Below, piece by piece: positions 36,397 through 45,578 of a DNA stretch of 64,000 bases. The position numbers were made by a program, and so were the translations under genes. Position 1 is the stretch's first letter; each line of letters begins with the position of its first letter. The notes under the pieces were generated by a model. That model was not told where the DNA came from. It was given only the letters and a program-made list of their open reading frames with translations, and made no database searches. Origin of the DNA: Alcaligenaceae bacterium (GTDB lineage: Bacteria > Pseudomonadota > Gammaproteobacteria > Burkholderiales > Burkholderiaceae_B); NCBI GenBank assembly GCA_947378965.1, contig CANCMG010000006.1, forward strand, positions 1 through 64,000, given 5' to 3'.

Positions 36397-37800
36397 GTGA
36401 ACCTTCTTAGCGCAACAGCAATTGAACTCGCCCAAGCCTATCGCGCTCGAACACTGTCGCCGGTTGAAGCGACCAAAGCCATTTTAGAAGCCACCCCTGC
36501 TTTCAATAGTCTCAACGCTTTTTGTCACCTGAATCCAGAACTGGCGCTGAGCGCGGCGCGCGCCTCTGAGCAACGCTACAGCGCGGGTGCACCGCTTTCT
36601 GGTTTGGATGGCGTACCCATCGGCATCAAAGATTTGCTCGTCACAAAAGGCATGCCCACCAGACGAGGGTCGCTGACAACCTCGGCCGATGATCCTTGCG
36701 ATGCGGATGCGCCAGCGGTTGCACGCTTGCGCGAGGCCGGCGCGGTGATCCTAGGCAAAACAACGACACCAGAATTTGGCTGGAAAGGCATTACTGATTC
36801 TGCGCTTGCAGGTACGACAAGAAACCCTTGGAAGCCGACTCATACACCTGGTGGTTCTAGCGGTGGCTCTGCCGTACAGGTGGCTTGCGGCCTAGGCCCC
36901 ATCTCTATCGGCACGGATGGTGCCGGTTCCATTCGCATCCCATCAAGCTACACCGGAGTCTTCGGCCATAAGGCAAGTTATGGTCGCGTACCCGCCTGGC
37001 CTGCAAGCCAAGTCGGCACGCTTGCCAATGTCGGCCCCATGACCAGAACGGTCGCAGACGCGGCACTCACGCTGTCGATTATTTCGAAATGGGATGCAAG
37101 AGACTGGAACGCGTTACCCCAGCAAGAGATGAATTGGGCTGATTTGCCTGGCACGGGGCTCAAGGGTCTGCGCATTGCCTACAGCCCTGACTTAGGCTTT
37201 GGCGGGGTCGATCCAGACGTCGCTGCGCTCGTAAAAGCGGCCGTTGAAAAAATGGCTGAGCTCGGTGCACACGTCTCTGAAATCAACCCACCCATTGGCG
37301 ATATGAATGACACCATTGATGTGCTGTGGCAGTCGGGTTGTGCGTACGGCCAACGCAATATGACTGAAGCACAACTGAATGTCTTAGAGCCCGGACTGCG
37401 CGAAGCTGCCGACCGAGGGCGCGCCTACACCTTGCCGCAGTATCTACAAGCGGTCGAAGAGCGCAGTGCGTTTGGTGTACGCATGCGCGAGTTTCATACT
37501 GACTGGGATCTGCTTGTGCTGCCCACCATGCCGGGCACCGCCTTTGAAGTCAATCAACTTGGTCCCAAACAGGCAGACGGCTCGATTGGCAGCGCCTGGC
37601 GCATTTGGAATCCTTTTTGTTACCTGTTCAATCTGACGATGCAACCCGCAGCGAGTCTGCCCTGCGGATTTACCGCTAAAGGATTGCCGGTTGGCTTACA
37701 AGTCGTTGGGCGCATGCACGACGACCTCACCGTACTCAGAGCCTGCGCCGCGCTAGAGCCCCATGTGTCGCCGCTGAAGCTTGCCCCGCGGCCACTCTGA
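36397..37800 (+). CDS. Amidase-signature hydrolase
   Basis: A 467-aa serine amidase starting at a GTG. The Ser-cisSer-Lys triad of the amidase signature is visible: Lys78 in GVPIGIKDLL, the cis-Ser in PGGSSGGSAVQ (154/155) and the nucleophile Ser178 in TDGAGSIRIPSS. It is not GatA by context, as gatB/gatC are absent. The divergent Bug receptor next door may supply the amide substrate. The downstream 185 bases to the LysR gene hold nothing recognised. Confidence 0.9.
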   Translation: MNLLSATAIELAQAYRARTLSPVEATKAILEATPAFNSLNAFCHLNPELALSAARASEQRYSAGAPLSGLDGVPIGIKDLLVTKGMPTRRGSLTTSADDPCDADAPAVARLREAGAVILGKTTTPEFGWKGITDSALAGTTRNPWKPTHTPGGSSGGSAVQVACGLGPISIGTDGAGSIRIPSSYTGVFGHKASYGRVPAWPASQVGTLANVGPMTRTVADAALTLSIISKWDARDWNALPQQEMNWADLPGTGLKGLRIAYSPDLGFGGVDPDVAALVKAAVEKMAELGAHVSEINPPIGDMNDTIDVLWQSGCAYGQRNMTEAQLNVLEPGLREAADRGRAYTLPQYLQAVEERSAFGVRMREFHTDWDLLVLPTMPGTAFEVNQLGPKQADGSIGSAWRIWNPFCYLFNLTMQPAASLPCGFTAKGLPVGLQVVGRMHDDLTVLRACAALEPHVSPLKLAPRPL

Positions 37801-37985
37801 CCAAACTGTTGGTTGTGGGCTGCCTGCTCAAATCGGTAATATCCAAGCGGGCAACACACGACTATTGGCAGTGCTTGAGTGTGACTGACCTTTTGGTAGA
37901 ACTGTCGGTTAAACGCTAGTGCTTATTGCTTACCCTCACGCTTTCTCAAGTGGCGCCTAAGACGTTGAGGCGTACCCGCTAAGGA

Positions 37986-38894
37986 TCAAACTCTGCTCGC
38001 TTTGCGGCGACTGATTTCTTTGAGCAAATGCTGCTTGAACGCTAAGGCGACCGGCGACAGTTTTTTACCTGCGAGATGAACGATATGCCACGCAGAGGGC
38101 AAAGGAAATCCTTCAACAGCAATGACACTGACTCCATGCTCCTTCACCAGCCCATGTAGTGCATGGCTCGACACTAACCCAAGTCCGAGCCCCCCAGCCA
38201 CCGACTCTTTTAAGGCTTCGTTGCTGCCCAGCTCAAGGCGAACGTTTGGCCGAAACCTGCTCTTTATAAAAAACTGATCACCTGCCATGCGCGTGCCAGA
38301 GCCTTTTTCTCGAAGAATGAAGCGACTTTTAGAAAGCTCAGTCAGCGGCACCGCCAGTCTTTTGGCCAAAGGATCTGAAGTGGGTGCGATTACCACAATC
38401 GGGTTAGGCATAAAAACTTCGTCAACTAAATCTAAGTCACTGGGCGGCATCGACATGATGTAAAGGTCATCCAAGTTTTCACGTAGACGTTGCACCACCC
38501 CATCGCGATTAATGATTTCTAATGAAACATCAATGTCTGGATATTTTTTACAAAAACTGCCCACGAGGCGAGGCATAAAGTACTTTGCCGTGCTCACCAC
38601 CGCCACTTTAAGTTTGCCCCGCGAAAGCCCTTTGATGGCGTCGACATGTTGCTCGAAGCCATCCCACTGTTGCGCGATCGAACGAGCGGTTAATGCTAAT
38701 TCTTTGCCTATATCCGTTAGATAGATTTTTTTACTGACGACTTCATAAAGCGGCAGCCCGACCGATTCGGTGATCTCTTTAAGCTGCATGGAAGCGGTAG
38801 GCTGAGTCACATGCATGGCCTTAGCCGCAGCGCTCACGCTGCCTTTTTCTGCCAATGCCATTATTAATCTAAGTTGTCGGAAGGTAATATTCAT
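37986..38894 (-). CDS. LysR-type transcriptional regulator
   Basis: A 302-aa regulator. The N-terminal winged helix-turn-helix is ITFRQLRLIMALAEKGSVSA then AAKAMHVTQPTASMQLKEI; the rest is a periplasmic-binding-like effector domain (RGKLKVAVVSTAKYFMPRL). Sequence resembles the CbbR/CysB-like carbon-metabolism group. It is divergent from an SbtA-like transporter 85 bases away and very likely controls it and itself through the operator between them. Confidence 0.93.
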   Translation of the reverse strand: MNITFRQLRLIMALAEKGSVSAAAKAMHVTQPTASMQLKEITESVGLPLYEVVSKKIYLTDIGKELALTARSIAQQWDGFEQHVDAIKGLSRGKLKVAVVSTAKYFMPRLVGSFCKKYPDIDVSLEIINRDGVVQRLRENLDDLYIMSMPPSDLDLVDEVFMPNPIVVIAPTSDPLAKRLAVPLTELSKSRFILREKGSGTRMAGDQFFIKSRFRPNVRLELGSNEALKESVAGGLGLGLVSSHALHGLVKEHGVSVIAVEGFPLPSAWHIVHLAGKKLSPVALAFKQHLLKEISRRKASRV

Positions 38895-38902
38895 AGACTT
38901 TT

Positions 38903-38948
38903 ATCTATAGAAAGTTACATAAAAATAGATTTTACATTATGCATAGAT
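38903..38948. promoter_or_regulatory. Putative LysR operator between regulator and transporter
   Basis: ATCTAT at 38903-38908 and ATAGAT at 38925-38930 form an inverted repeat 16 bases apart, and a further ATAGAT lies at 38943-38948. LysR proteins bind such spaced dyads next to the activated promoter. Confidence 0.5.
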
Positions 38949-38979
38949 CTTTCTAAGATGAAGCATCTAAAAGGTCTTT

Positions 38980-39987
38980 ATGCAAAATCTCATCGATCCC
39001 GTCATTCTTTTTTTTATTGTTGGTGTGCTGGCTGGCGCCGTCAAATCCAATCTCGAAATCCCCCCTGCCATCTCGCGATTCTTAGCCCTCTACCTGCTCA
39101 TGGCGCTCGGGCTAAAAGGAGGCTTCGCCCTTTCGCACTCCGGCCTCACTGCTCACGTGGTCATCAGTTTGAGCGCAGCGGTTTTGCTTGCGATATTGAT
39201 CCCCTTGTTGGGTTACTGGTTTCTTCGGCGCTTTGTTTCTGGCTTTGACGCAGCGGCCGTTGCCGCCACTTACGGCTCTGTCAGTGCGGTAACGTTTGTA
39301 ACGGCTGTCCAATATCTCGAAAACCAACACATCGCCTACGGCGGACACATGGCCGCAGCAATGGCCTTGATGGAATCACCCGCCATCATCCTGGCGATTG
39401 TCTTTGCCAATACCTTGCGTCAAAAAAATAGGTCGCCGACTATTAGCCTGAATCGTGAACTGAGCGGCGCGAACGACTCACCCATCAAACGCAGCGTTTC
39501 AATCGGTAAGATCCTGCACGAATCTTTTACCGATGGCGCTCAACTACTGCTGCTTGGGGCGATGATTATTGGCATGATCACCGGAGACACCGGACAGGCA
39601 GCCATGCAACCTTTTTCAGGTGACTTATTCAAGGGCATGCTGTCGTTTTTTCTGCTTGACATGGGCCTGATGGCCGCTCGCAATCTGCCGCAAGTTCGCG
39701 GTACATCGCCCGTGCTAATCGCCTACGCAATACTTGGGCCAGTCTTACATGCAGGGCTGGCCTTAGGTTTGGCCTATCTCTTAGCGCTGCCAGCAGGCGA
39801 CGGCGCCTTACTGATGGTGCTTGCCGCGAGCGCCTCGTATATCGCCGTGCCAGCGGTTCTAAGATTCGCGCTTCCAGAAGCAACCCCTTCGCTTTACTTC
39901 GGACTGAGCTTGGGCCTGACGTTTCCGTTGAACATTTTGTTTGGGATCCCGATTTACGTCAGCCTGGCACACGCCGTACTGCGCTGA
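38980..39987 (+). CDS. SbtA-like sodium-dependent bicarbonate transporter family protein
   Basis: A 335-aa inner-membrane protein with about ten hydrophobic helices arranged as two halves. It begins LIDPVILFFIVGVLAGAVKS then EIPPAISRFLALYLLMALGLKGG, and has AATYGSVSAVTFVTAVQYLE and ASASYIAVPAVLRFALPEA, which are features of the SbtA (DUF897) family. Cyanobacterial members import bicarbonate with sodium; heterotroph members are mostly untested. Controlled probably by the divergent LysR gene. Bicarbonate would suit the PEP carboxylase encoded elsewhere in the window, but that is a loose link. Confidence 0.85.
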   Translation: MQNLIDPVILFFIVGVLAGAVKSNLEIPPAISRFLALYLLMALGLKGGFALSHSGLTAHVVISLSAAVLLAILIPLLGYWFLRRFVSGFDAAAVAATYGSVSAVTFVTAVQYLENQHIAYGGHMAAAMALMESPAIILAIVFANTLRQKNRSPTISLNRELSGANDSPIKRSVSIGKILHESFTDGAQLLLLGAMIIGMITGDTGQAAMQPFSGDLFKGMLSFFLLDMGLMAARNLPQVRGTSPVLIAYAILGPVLHAGLALGLAYLLALPAGDGALLMVLAASASYIAVPAVLRFALPEATPSLYFGLSLGLTFPLNILFGIPIYVSLAHAVLR

Positions 39988-40017
39988 TTCGAATTTGTGT
40001 CCCCTGCCGTATGAACA
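39988..40017 (-). repeat. Degenerate tRNA-Val 3' fragment (old attachment-site copy)
   Basis: TTCGAATTTGTGTCCCCTGCC continuing GTATGAACA matches the tRNA-derived repeat at 49482-49511 at 27 of 30 positions and lies in the same orientation. It starts directly after the stop of the SbtA-like gene and marks the left end of the acquired-looking region. Confidence 0.6.
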
Positions 40018-40053
40018 ATCATTCGAGTGAAATACAGGATTTAGCGATCTGGG

Positions 40054-40107
40054 ATGCGTGGAAAAGGTCGTGTTGACACGACAGTTTGAACAGGCTGACC
40101 GTTGCGA
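40054..40107. repeat. Hairpin repeat, copy 1
   Basis: ATGCGTGGAAAAGGTCGTGT followed by TGACACGACAGTTTGAACAGGCTGACCGTTGC recurs at 51884-51935 with about 85 per cent identity. The core GTCGTGT-TG-ACACGAC is a perfect 7-bp hairpin. Possibly a REP/MITE-like element. Confidence 0.7.
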
Positions 40108-40252
40108 GCTGCCGATTGATAAAAATAGATGACAACTGCCCCGAAACCGGTATAGTTATCCACAGTTGACTACAGTCAAGTCAATGAAAGCCTCGGTCAA
40201 CTTTGGATTGGCACCTCCGGCACCCATCAAGATAAATCGAGTCAAAGACTAA

Positions 40253-41233
40253 TCAGGGCTTGTCGCTTGATTGAGGTACGTAGCCATCACCTTGTGCGTA
40301 GCGCGACTGCACCGCTGCCGCTGGCATGTACTTTTCTTCAAGTTCTCGAATCCCTTCAACCCCTGTAAATTCATACCAACTCTCGACCGCGTGACCTGCC
40401 AACTCCTTAATGTGTTCGAGCTCGAACGCAGTACCTTCTGCCTTCAGGCTATGCGCAAAATCCCACATCGCACGCGTGCCAGCTCGCGTGACAGCAAGGG
40501 GAAAGATCACTACGCTATAGCCCATCGCTTGAACCGCTTCGAGCGGTACCTTTGGCGTCGTTCGTTCTCGTGCGTAGCCGCCCATATTCATCATCTTTAA
40601 GCCGGGCACCTCGCGCGCAAACAACTCAAGCTCTTCTACCGTTCGCAGCCCTTCGCCGTACACTAAGTCGGCTCCTGCCTGAGCAAGGTGCTGGCCTCGT
40701 CGAATCGCTTCGTCCAAGCCCATGATACTTCTAGAGTCGGTACGACCAATGATCAAAAAATTAGGGTCCGTGCGTGCATCGCAAGCTGCTCTAATCTTGC
40801 CAGTCATCTCTTCGATTGATGTGAGTTCTTTACCCGCGATATTGCCACAGCGCTTCGGGGACATTTGATCTTCGAGTTGAATGGCGGCCACACCGGCCGA
40901 TTCGTATTCTCGGACTGTGCGACCGACACCAACCGCGTTACCATAACCAGTATCCGCATCAGCGATGACCGGTACGCAAACCGCTTGAACAAGACAACGC
41001 GCAACGAAAGTCATTTCCGTCAGAGTAATTAGCCCAACATCGGGTAAACCGAAGAGAGTATTTGAAACGCCAGCGCCTGACATATAGACGGCCGGAAAAC
41101 CTGCGGTCTCGATAATCCGAGCAGTCAGTCCATTGTGCGCCCCCGGTGTCGGAAAGAACGCACCCTGCGTTAACTGCCGTCGAAACTCAGCGCGTTTTGC
41201 CTCTGCAGTCATCACATTCGTTACTAGTTTCAT
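40253..41233 (-). CDS. Isocitrate lyase/PEP mutase-family C-C lyase
   Basis: A 326-aa cytoplasmic lyase. The superfamily's Mg-binding and substrate segments are visible: PVIADADTGYGNAVGVGRTV, AIQLEDQMSPKRCGNIAGKEL (CGN in place of the CGH of isocitrate lyase) and FLIIGRTDSRSIMGLDEAI. This class includes 2-methylisocitrate lyase, oxaloacetate decarboxylase, dimethylmalate lyase and phosphonate enzymes. The ATG at 41233 is preceded by AAAGGA and was chosen over 41257. It is the last gene after a leftward amidohydrolase/ABC cluster and may be its catabolic partner. Confidence 0.85.
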   Translation of the reverse strand: MKLVTNVMTAEAKRAEFRRQLTQGAFFPTPGAHNGLTARIIETAGFPAVYMSGAGVSNTLFGLPDVGLITLTEMTFVARCLVQAVCVPVIADADTGYGNAVGVGRTVREYESAGVAAIQLEDQMSPKRCGNIAGKELTSIEEMTGKIRAACDARTDPNFLIIGRTDSRSIMGLDEAIRRGQHLAQAGADLVYGEGLRTVEELELFAREVPGLKMMNMGGYARERTTPKVPLEAVQAMGYSVVIFPLAVTRAGTRAMWDFAHSLKAEGTAFELEHIKELAGHAVESWYEFTGVEGIRELEEKYMPAAAVQSRYAQGDGYVPQSSDKP

Positions 41234-41305
41234 CGCGTTATCCTTTGTTGTGATCACCGTATCTTTAAGGAGCAGCGCGTTAGTTGCGTTGCAAGTGCTA
41301 CCGGT

Positions 41306-42163
41306 TTAACCTTTACTCACCAATTTAGGAGGGTACGGCGTCCAGCCATACCACTGCGCTGCAGCCTCACCCATCACAAGCGCGGCGTCCGCACGCGACA
41401 GATCTGCCAGCTCCTCATCGAAGAATCTGATCAACTCGGCGTACGAACACGTCAACCGAGTTAAATCAGAACCCCAAAAAACGCGTTGCGCACCGTAGGC
41501 GTCAAGCACCGTCCTAAGCACGCGCTTAAGCGAGGGAAACGGGTAGGGTTCGGTCACTAAGGCTGGTAAGCAAGTCGCTTTCACTGCAAGATTGGGATAG
41601 CGCGCCAAACGCACCAGCTGCTCAAGGACCGGCCAAATCCCTTTGTCGCGCACCTCAGTGCCAATGCCAAGATGATCGATGCTCAGCTTAAGAGTAGGGT
41701 ATTGCCGTAGAATCGGCTCTAGGGCTTCTAGCTGTCCGAAGGGATAAACCGAGACGCGAATGTTGTGCTCGGCAGCCATTGGCCAAAACCAGTCAAGCGT
41801 GCCGTCTGTCAACCACGTGCGCATCGGACCAGTAAACGTCACACGGGTTCCCAACACTTGCCAAGCGCGCGTAAGGTTTAGTAATTGTGCGGGCGCGTCG
41901 GAGGCGGCGAGCCACAGTCGTCCCAATGCACGAAACCGATCAGGATAGCGCGTAGCCGCGTCGATGACCAAGTCGTTGTAGTCTCCTTCAAAGGAGGGCG
42001 GAATCAAGATTGCGCCAGCAACTCCTGCTTTGTCCATCTCAGCGATCATATCTTCTGCTGTCACGGTCGGTGGGCCATGCAACCACCCTTGTCGATCAGC
42101 GGGCCAAGGGCGATCTGCACGGTCACTCTCCCAAATATGAATTTGAGCATCGATCATGCGCAT
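41306..42163 (-). CDS. Amidohydrolase-2 family hydrolase
   Basis: A 285-aa TIM-barrel hydrolase. RMIDAQIHIWESDRADRPWP carries a QIH in place of the canonical HxH, LKLSIDHLGIGTE a later histidine and RVFWGSDLTRLTCSY the final Asp. The start overlaps the stop of the ABC permease (TGATG), so it belongs to the transporter operon and probably acts on the imported compound. Identity beyond the family is open. Confidence 0.82.
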   Translation of the reverse strand: MRMIDAQIHIWESDRADRPWPADRQGWLHGPPTVTAEDMIAEMDKAGVAGAILIPPSFEGDYNDLVIDAATRYPDRFRALGRLWLAASDAPAQLLNLTRAWQVLGTRVTFTGPMRTWLTDGTLDWFWPMAAEHNIRVSVYPFGQLEALEPILRQYPTLKLSIDHLGIGTEVRDKGIWPVLEQLVRLARYPNLAVKATCLPALVTEPYPFPSLKRVLRTVLDAYGAQRVFWGSDLTRLTCSYAELIRFFDEELADLSRADAALVMGEAAAQWYGWTPYPPKLVSKG

Positions 42164-43005
42164 CACGCAGCCCCTTTTCTAATATGTGACGTATCGACTA
42201 ACTGAGTCGCCGACTGTTCAGTTCGGTCTTGCAGATCAACCGTCGGTCGGCGTCGCGGTTCGGCGAGCAAGCGATTTGACAGCGCGCTAAACAAACTACC
42301 AAGTACCGCAAGCACAAATACCACAGCAAGCGTGCCACTTGCATTCAAGCCACTGGCCTGCTGCACAAGTCGATAGCCAAGACCCTCATTGGCGGCTACA
42401 AACTCGGCAACGACCGCACCCGCAATGGCATAGGGAATTGAAAGACGAAGCCCCGCCTTAATCCACGCAATACAGGCTGGAAGAACAACGTACCAGATGC
42501 TTGTGAAGCGATCGGCACCCAAGACTCGAATCAACCTGAAGAAATCTGGATTAATCGACATCACCCCCTCTTGGGTGTTGATCAACATAATAAAAAAAAC
42601 GATCGACGTGACCACCCCCACTTTGGACGCAATGCCCAGACCGAACCAGAGAAGGAACAGCGGCGCCAGTGCGATACGCGGCGTCGAATTCGCAAGGTCA
42701 ATGAATGGTTGCAGCGTCTTTCGCCAAAAGCGCGAAAGCCCTAAGAAGATGCCGAGCGCGATTCCGCCCACCGTGCCAATTGCCAAACCGATAAACGCTT
42801 CTTCAAGCGTTACGATCAGATCACGGAGCAGCGTTGTTTGCGCCCAAGCCACTAGCTGAGCTGTGATCATGCTCGGTCTGCCCCAGAAGAACACATCGAT
42901 ACGGCCAGTAGAAGCGAAGTATTCCCAGGCTCCCAGCCCGCCAGCCACTAGCACGAGACGCGTTGCCCATACCAAAGCAGGGCTAGGTGCAGATACGTCG
43001 TTCAT
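42163..43005 (-). CDS. ABC transporter permease, SsuC/TauC-like
   Basis: A 280-aa inner-membrane permease of the nitrate/sulfonate/taurine class. It has about six hydrophobic helices and the coupling loop RVLGADRFTSIWYVVLPACI, with NSTPRIALAPLFLLWFGLG typical of SsuC/TauC. It overlaps the ATPase gene by four bases. Its membrane partner is another copy of itself. Confidence 0.92.
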   Translation of the reverse strand: MNDVSAPSPALVWATRLVLVAGGLGAWEYFASTGRIDVFFWGRPSMITAQLVAWAQTTLLRDLIVTLEEAFIGLAIGTVGGIALGIFLGLSRFWRKTLQPFIDLANSTPRIALAPLFLLWFGLGIASKVGVVTSIVFFIMLINTQEGVMSINPDFFRLIRVLGADRFTSIWYVVLPACIAWIKAGLRLSIPYAIAGAVVAEFVAANEGLGYRLVQQASGLNASGTLAVVFVLAVLGSLFSALSNRLLAEPRRRPTVDLQDRTEQSATQLVDTSHIRKGAA

Positions 43006-43862
43006 TTTGGTAGCTCAACGTTGGTGGTACTGAGGTCAGGCTTGCGACTTGCCGCGTCTAGCATGCTCCAGATTTCAGTAAATAATTCTGATCCATCGGC
43101 ATGGATCGTCGCCGCATTACGAGGGCGCGCTAACTTTACCTCGATGTCTGCAATCACACCCGCAGGGCGCCCGCCGAGCACGATAATTCGGTCAGACATC
43201 AAAATCGCCTCACCCACGTCGTGAGTGATTAGAATCACACTACGTCGCTGCTTCTCCCACACCGAAAGAAACTCGTTCTGTATCGCCACACGGGTCTGCG
43301 CGTCCAACGCACCAAAAGGCTCGTCCATCAGGATGAGCGAAACGTCCATGGCGAGCGTGCGCGCCAAGGCGACTCGCTGGCGCATCCCTTGCGAAAGTTC
43401 CTCGATGCGGTAGTCTTCGTAACCTTTTAGCCCGACGCGTGCGATGAGTGCCCGAGCATCTCCCACGATCTGTGACCCAGTCAAGCGCGTTGAGCGAGGT
43501 TTGAGTCGTTCGCGAAGCCGCACAGCAAGCTCAACGTTACCTAACGCAGAGCGCCAAGGCAGCAACGTGTCGCGTGCGAACATAAATGCCGCTCGTCCTG
43601 CAACCACACCCTCTACGAGTTTCCCATCAATGCAGATTTCGCCCGAACTGGGCTGCATAAATCCAGCAATACAATTTAGTAGCGTGGTCTTGCCGCCGCC
43701 GCTTGGACCCACGATGCTAAGCAACTCGCCGCGCTTAACCGAAATCGATACCCCCTCCAACACGTTTGTGTCAGTGCCGGGGTAACGATAGCTTAAACGT
43801 CTGATTGCAACGGCTTCGTCGGCAAGTACCGCAGTTTCATGAGCTCTAACACCCATGCTCAT
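43002..43862 (-). CDS. ABC transporter ATPase, SsuB/TauB-like
   Basis: A 286-aa ATPase. Walker A VGPSGGGKTTLLNCIAG, Q-loop region FMFARDTLLPWRSAL, signature LSQGMRQRVALARTLAM, Walker B LILMDEPFGALD and H-loop LITHDVGEAIL are all present. It overlaps the binding-protein gene upstream and the permease downstream by four bases each, a tightly coupled operon. Confidence 0.93.
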   Translation of the reverse strand: MSMGVRAHETAVLADEAVAIRRLSYRYPGTDTNVLEGVSISVKRGELLSIVGPSGGGKTTLLNCIAGFMQPSSGEICIDGKLVEGVVAGRAAFMFARDTLLPWRSALGNVELAVRLRERLKPRSTRLTGSQIVGDARALIARVGLKGYEDYRIEELSQGMRQRVALARTLAMDVSLILMDEPFGALDAQTRVAIQNEFLSVWEKQRRSVILITHDVGEAILMSDRIIVLGGRPAGVIADIEVKLARPRNAATIHADGSELFTEIWSMLDAASRKPDLSTTNVELPK

Positions 43863-44890
43863 GGATTAAGGACGTAATCCGAACATTTGAGGTCGTCGCG
43901 GTCCAATTTTTTCAACGCCTTCATCAGGCGCACGCCGCTTGCAAAGTCATCGCAAGTGTAATTGGCTCGCATGCCTCCGCGCCGCAACTGCTCGATGATG
44001 CCATCGATCGTCTCGGGGGCGACACTGGTACCAAAACCCGCCGCCAATTCCGCTTTAAGTGCACCAGTATTAGCGGGATTCATCATCCACTCGCCTACTT
44101 CCTGAAGCGCCGCCCGAATACGAGGGCCAACCTCTGGTTGCTTGCTCACGAAAGCCGGATTGCCCACGACAAGCATATAAGGCTGATCCACTGGGGCGGG
44201 CACGCCCTTGGGCAGGCTCGAGTAATCGAAGATCGCAACCGCTTTCTTCGTACTTTCGAGCAGTTGCACAAAAGGCACTACCGCCATGATTGCGTCTACG
44301 CGACCCTGTTCAAGCGCAGCAACCTGCGGCACCCCGCTGCCAAGTGCAAGAACCTGTACGTCCTTGTCAGGGTCTAGGCCCGCCTCGATCAGTAAGTAAC
44401 GAGTTGTCAGATCGACCTGCGCACCTGCCACAGTCACGCCTATTTTCATGCCGCGCAGCGCATGAATCGACTCTGGCCACTGCCCTTTGAATTTGGCGAT
44501 AGGCGAATCAGGCTTGACCATCACTGCCTGACTATTCTTGGCGAGCAGCGTCGCAAGTACCATGGGCTTTTGGCCCATTGCCACCGCGCTCAACCAAGGC
44601 GGCGCACCTGCCAGCGTCACATCTGTCGACCCAGCGAGCAAGGGTGGCATAGGAGACTGCGTGGCGACCATCTCTACATCGAGACCGTGCTTTTTGAAGA
44701 TACCTGTCGTCACGCCAACGCTTACTGGTGTGTTACCGGGAAAATAAGGGTTATTGACACCGAAGCGCACTTTGATCGTTGGTTGTGACAAAGCGGGGAC
44801 AGCGAAAGCGACTAGTAGAAAACTTATTAAGGTGACCATGACCGAACGAATACCGCAGAGCGATTTATTTATTTTTGTGCTTGACATCAA
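43859..44890 (-). CDS. NitT/TauT-type ABC binding protein (SsuA/NMT1-like)
   Basis: A 343-aa periplasmic receptor with signal peptide ending PALSQ (about residue 36). KVRFGVNNPYFPGNTPVSVG and GIFKKHGLDVEMVATQSPMP are the family's opening motifs; GMKIGVTVAGAQVDLTTRYL follows. First gene of a leftward operon receptor-ATPase-permease-amidohydrolase, with the PEP mutase-like gene just beyond. The class binds sulfonates, nitrate, thiamine precursors or aromatic acids; the ligand is unknown. Confidence 0.9.
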   Translation of the reverse strand: MMSSTKINKSLCGIRSVMVTLISFLLVAFAVPALSQPTIKVRFGVNNPYFPGNTPVSVGVTTGIFKKHGLDVEMVATQSPMPPLLAGSTDVTLAGAPPWLSAVAMGQKPMVLATLLAKNSQAVMVKPDSPIAKFKGQWPESIHALRGMKIGVTVAGAQVDLTTRYLLIEAGLDPDKDVQVLALGSGVPQVAALEQGRVDAIMAVVPFVQLLESTKKAVAIFDYSSLPKGVPAPVDQPYMLVVGNPAFVSKQPEVGPRIRAALQEVGEWMMNPANTGALKAELAAGFGTSVAPETIDGIIEQLRRGGMRANYTCDDFASGVRLMKALKKLDRDDLKCSDYVLNP

Positions 44891-45578
44891 TGCCTCTCCT
44901 TGAGGTACGCCTTAACTATTGACCAGGTCAAAAGACAAAAACATTACGCATTTATTGCGAGCGTCTCTTTGTGAGAGAACCGACTGCAACAAATGACTTA
45001 AGCTCATGTCTCAGTAGAAAATTTTTTTATAATTAAATTTAAACTCCGCGAAAGCATACCCTTTATTAATGCTGCTGTAGTTTTTTTTTTAACAATAATC
45101 GCGCTAATCAAACGCTCGCAGTGCAACATTCACGTGACGTTGTCTGTGAACCGACCAAAATAGCCTTGATTTCATGCTGGTTCAGCGATGGAGAGGTCAT
45201 ATGGACGCCTTCATGACGAATCTGCCATAGCCTTAATTTTTTGTCACACGGCTACGTCTCGAAACTGGCGACCTAACTCAGTCAAAGTTTTTAGCCGCAT
45301 CTCCACTCGGTCAGTTTTGAATCGGCGCCAACAGGTAAACGCTTGCACCGCCCAGACAACGCATTTTTATGTATCCTGCGACGTCCTTACGGGCTATAAA
45401 GATAAGGTATTCTAAAAAATTCTTGTTATCGCCATCGCCTCTGACAGTCCGTCCGAATAATAATATATCGGAGCGAATTCAATCATGTGTCAACTCTCGT
45501 GATACACGATTAGCCGATTGACCGCCTAGCTAATTATCGATCTATTAATCAAACAATATTTGTTATGTGGAGTTTCTG
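44891..45578. other. Intergenic region with a possible IS end
   Basis: About 690 bases between divergent transporter-receptor genes. It is AT-rich with a T(10) run near 45080. GGTCAGTTTTGAATCGGCGC at 45310-45329 resembles an IS21-type terminal repeat and recurs downstream. No gene is supported; the ORF at 45188 has no recognisable content. Confidence 0.35.
45317..45333. repeat. 17-bp direct repeat, copy 1 (possible IS-end remnant)
   Basis: TTGAATCGGCGCCAACA is identical to 47904-47920 and each is preceded by GGTCA a few bases upstream. The pair brackets a Bug receptor plus an asparaginase. Confidence 0.6.
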
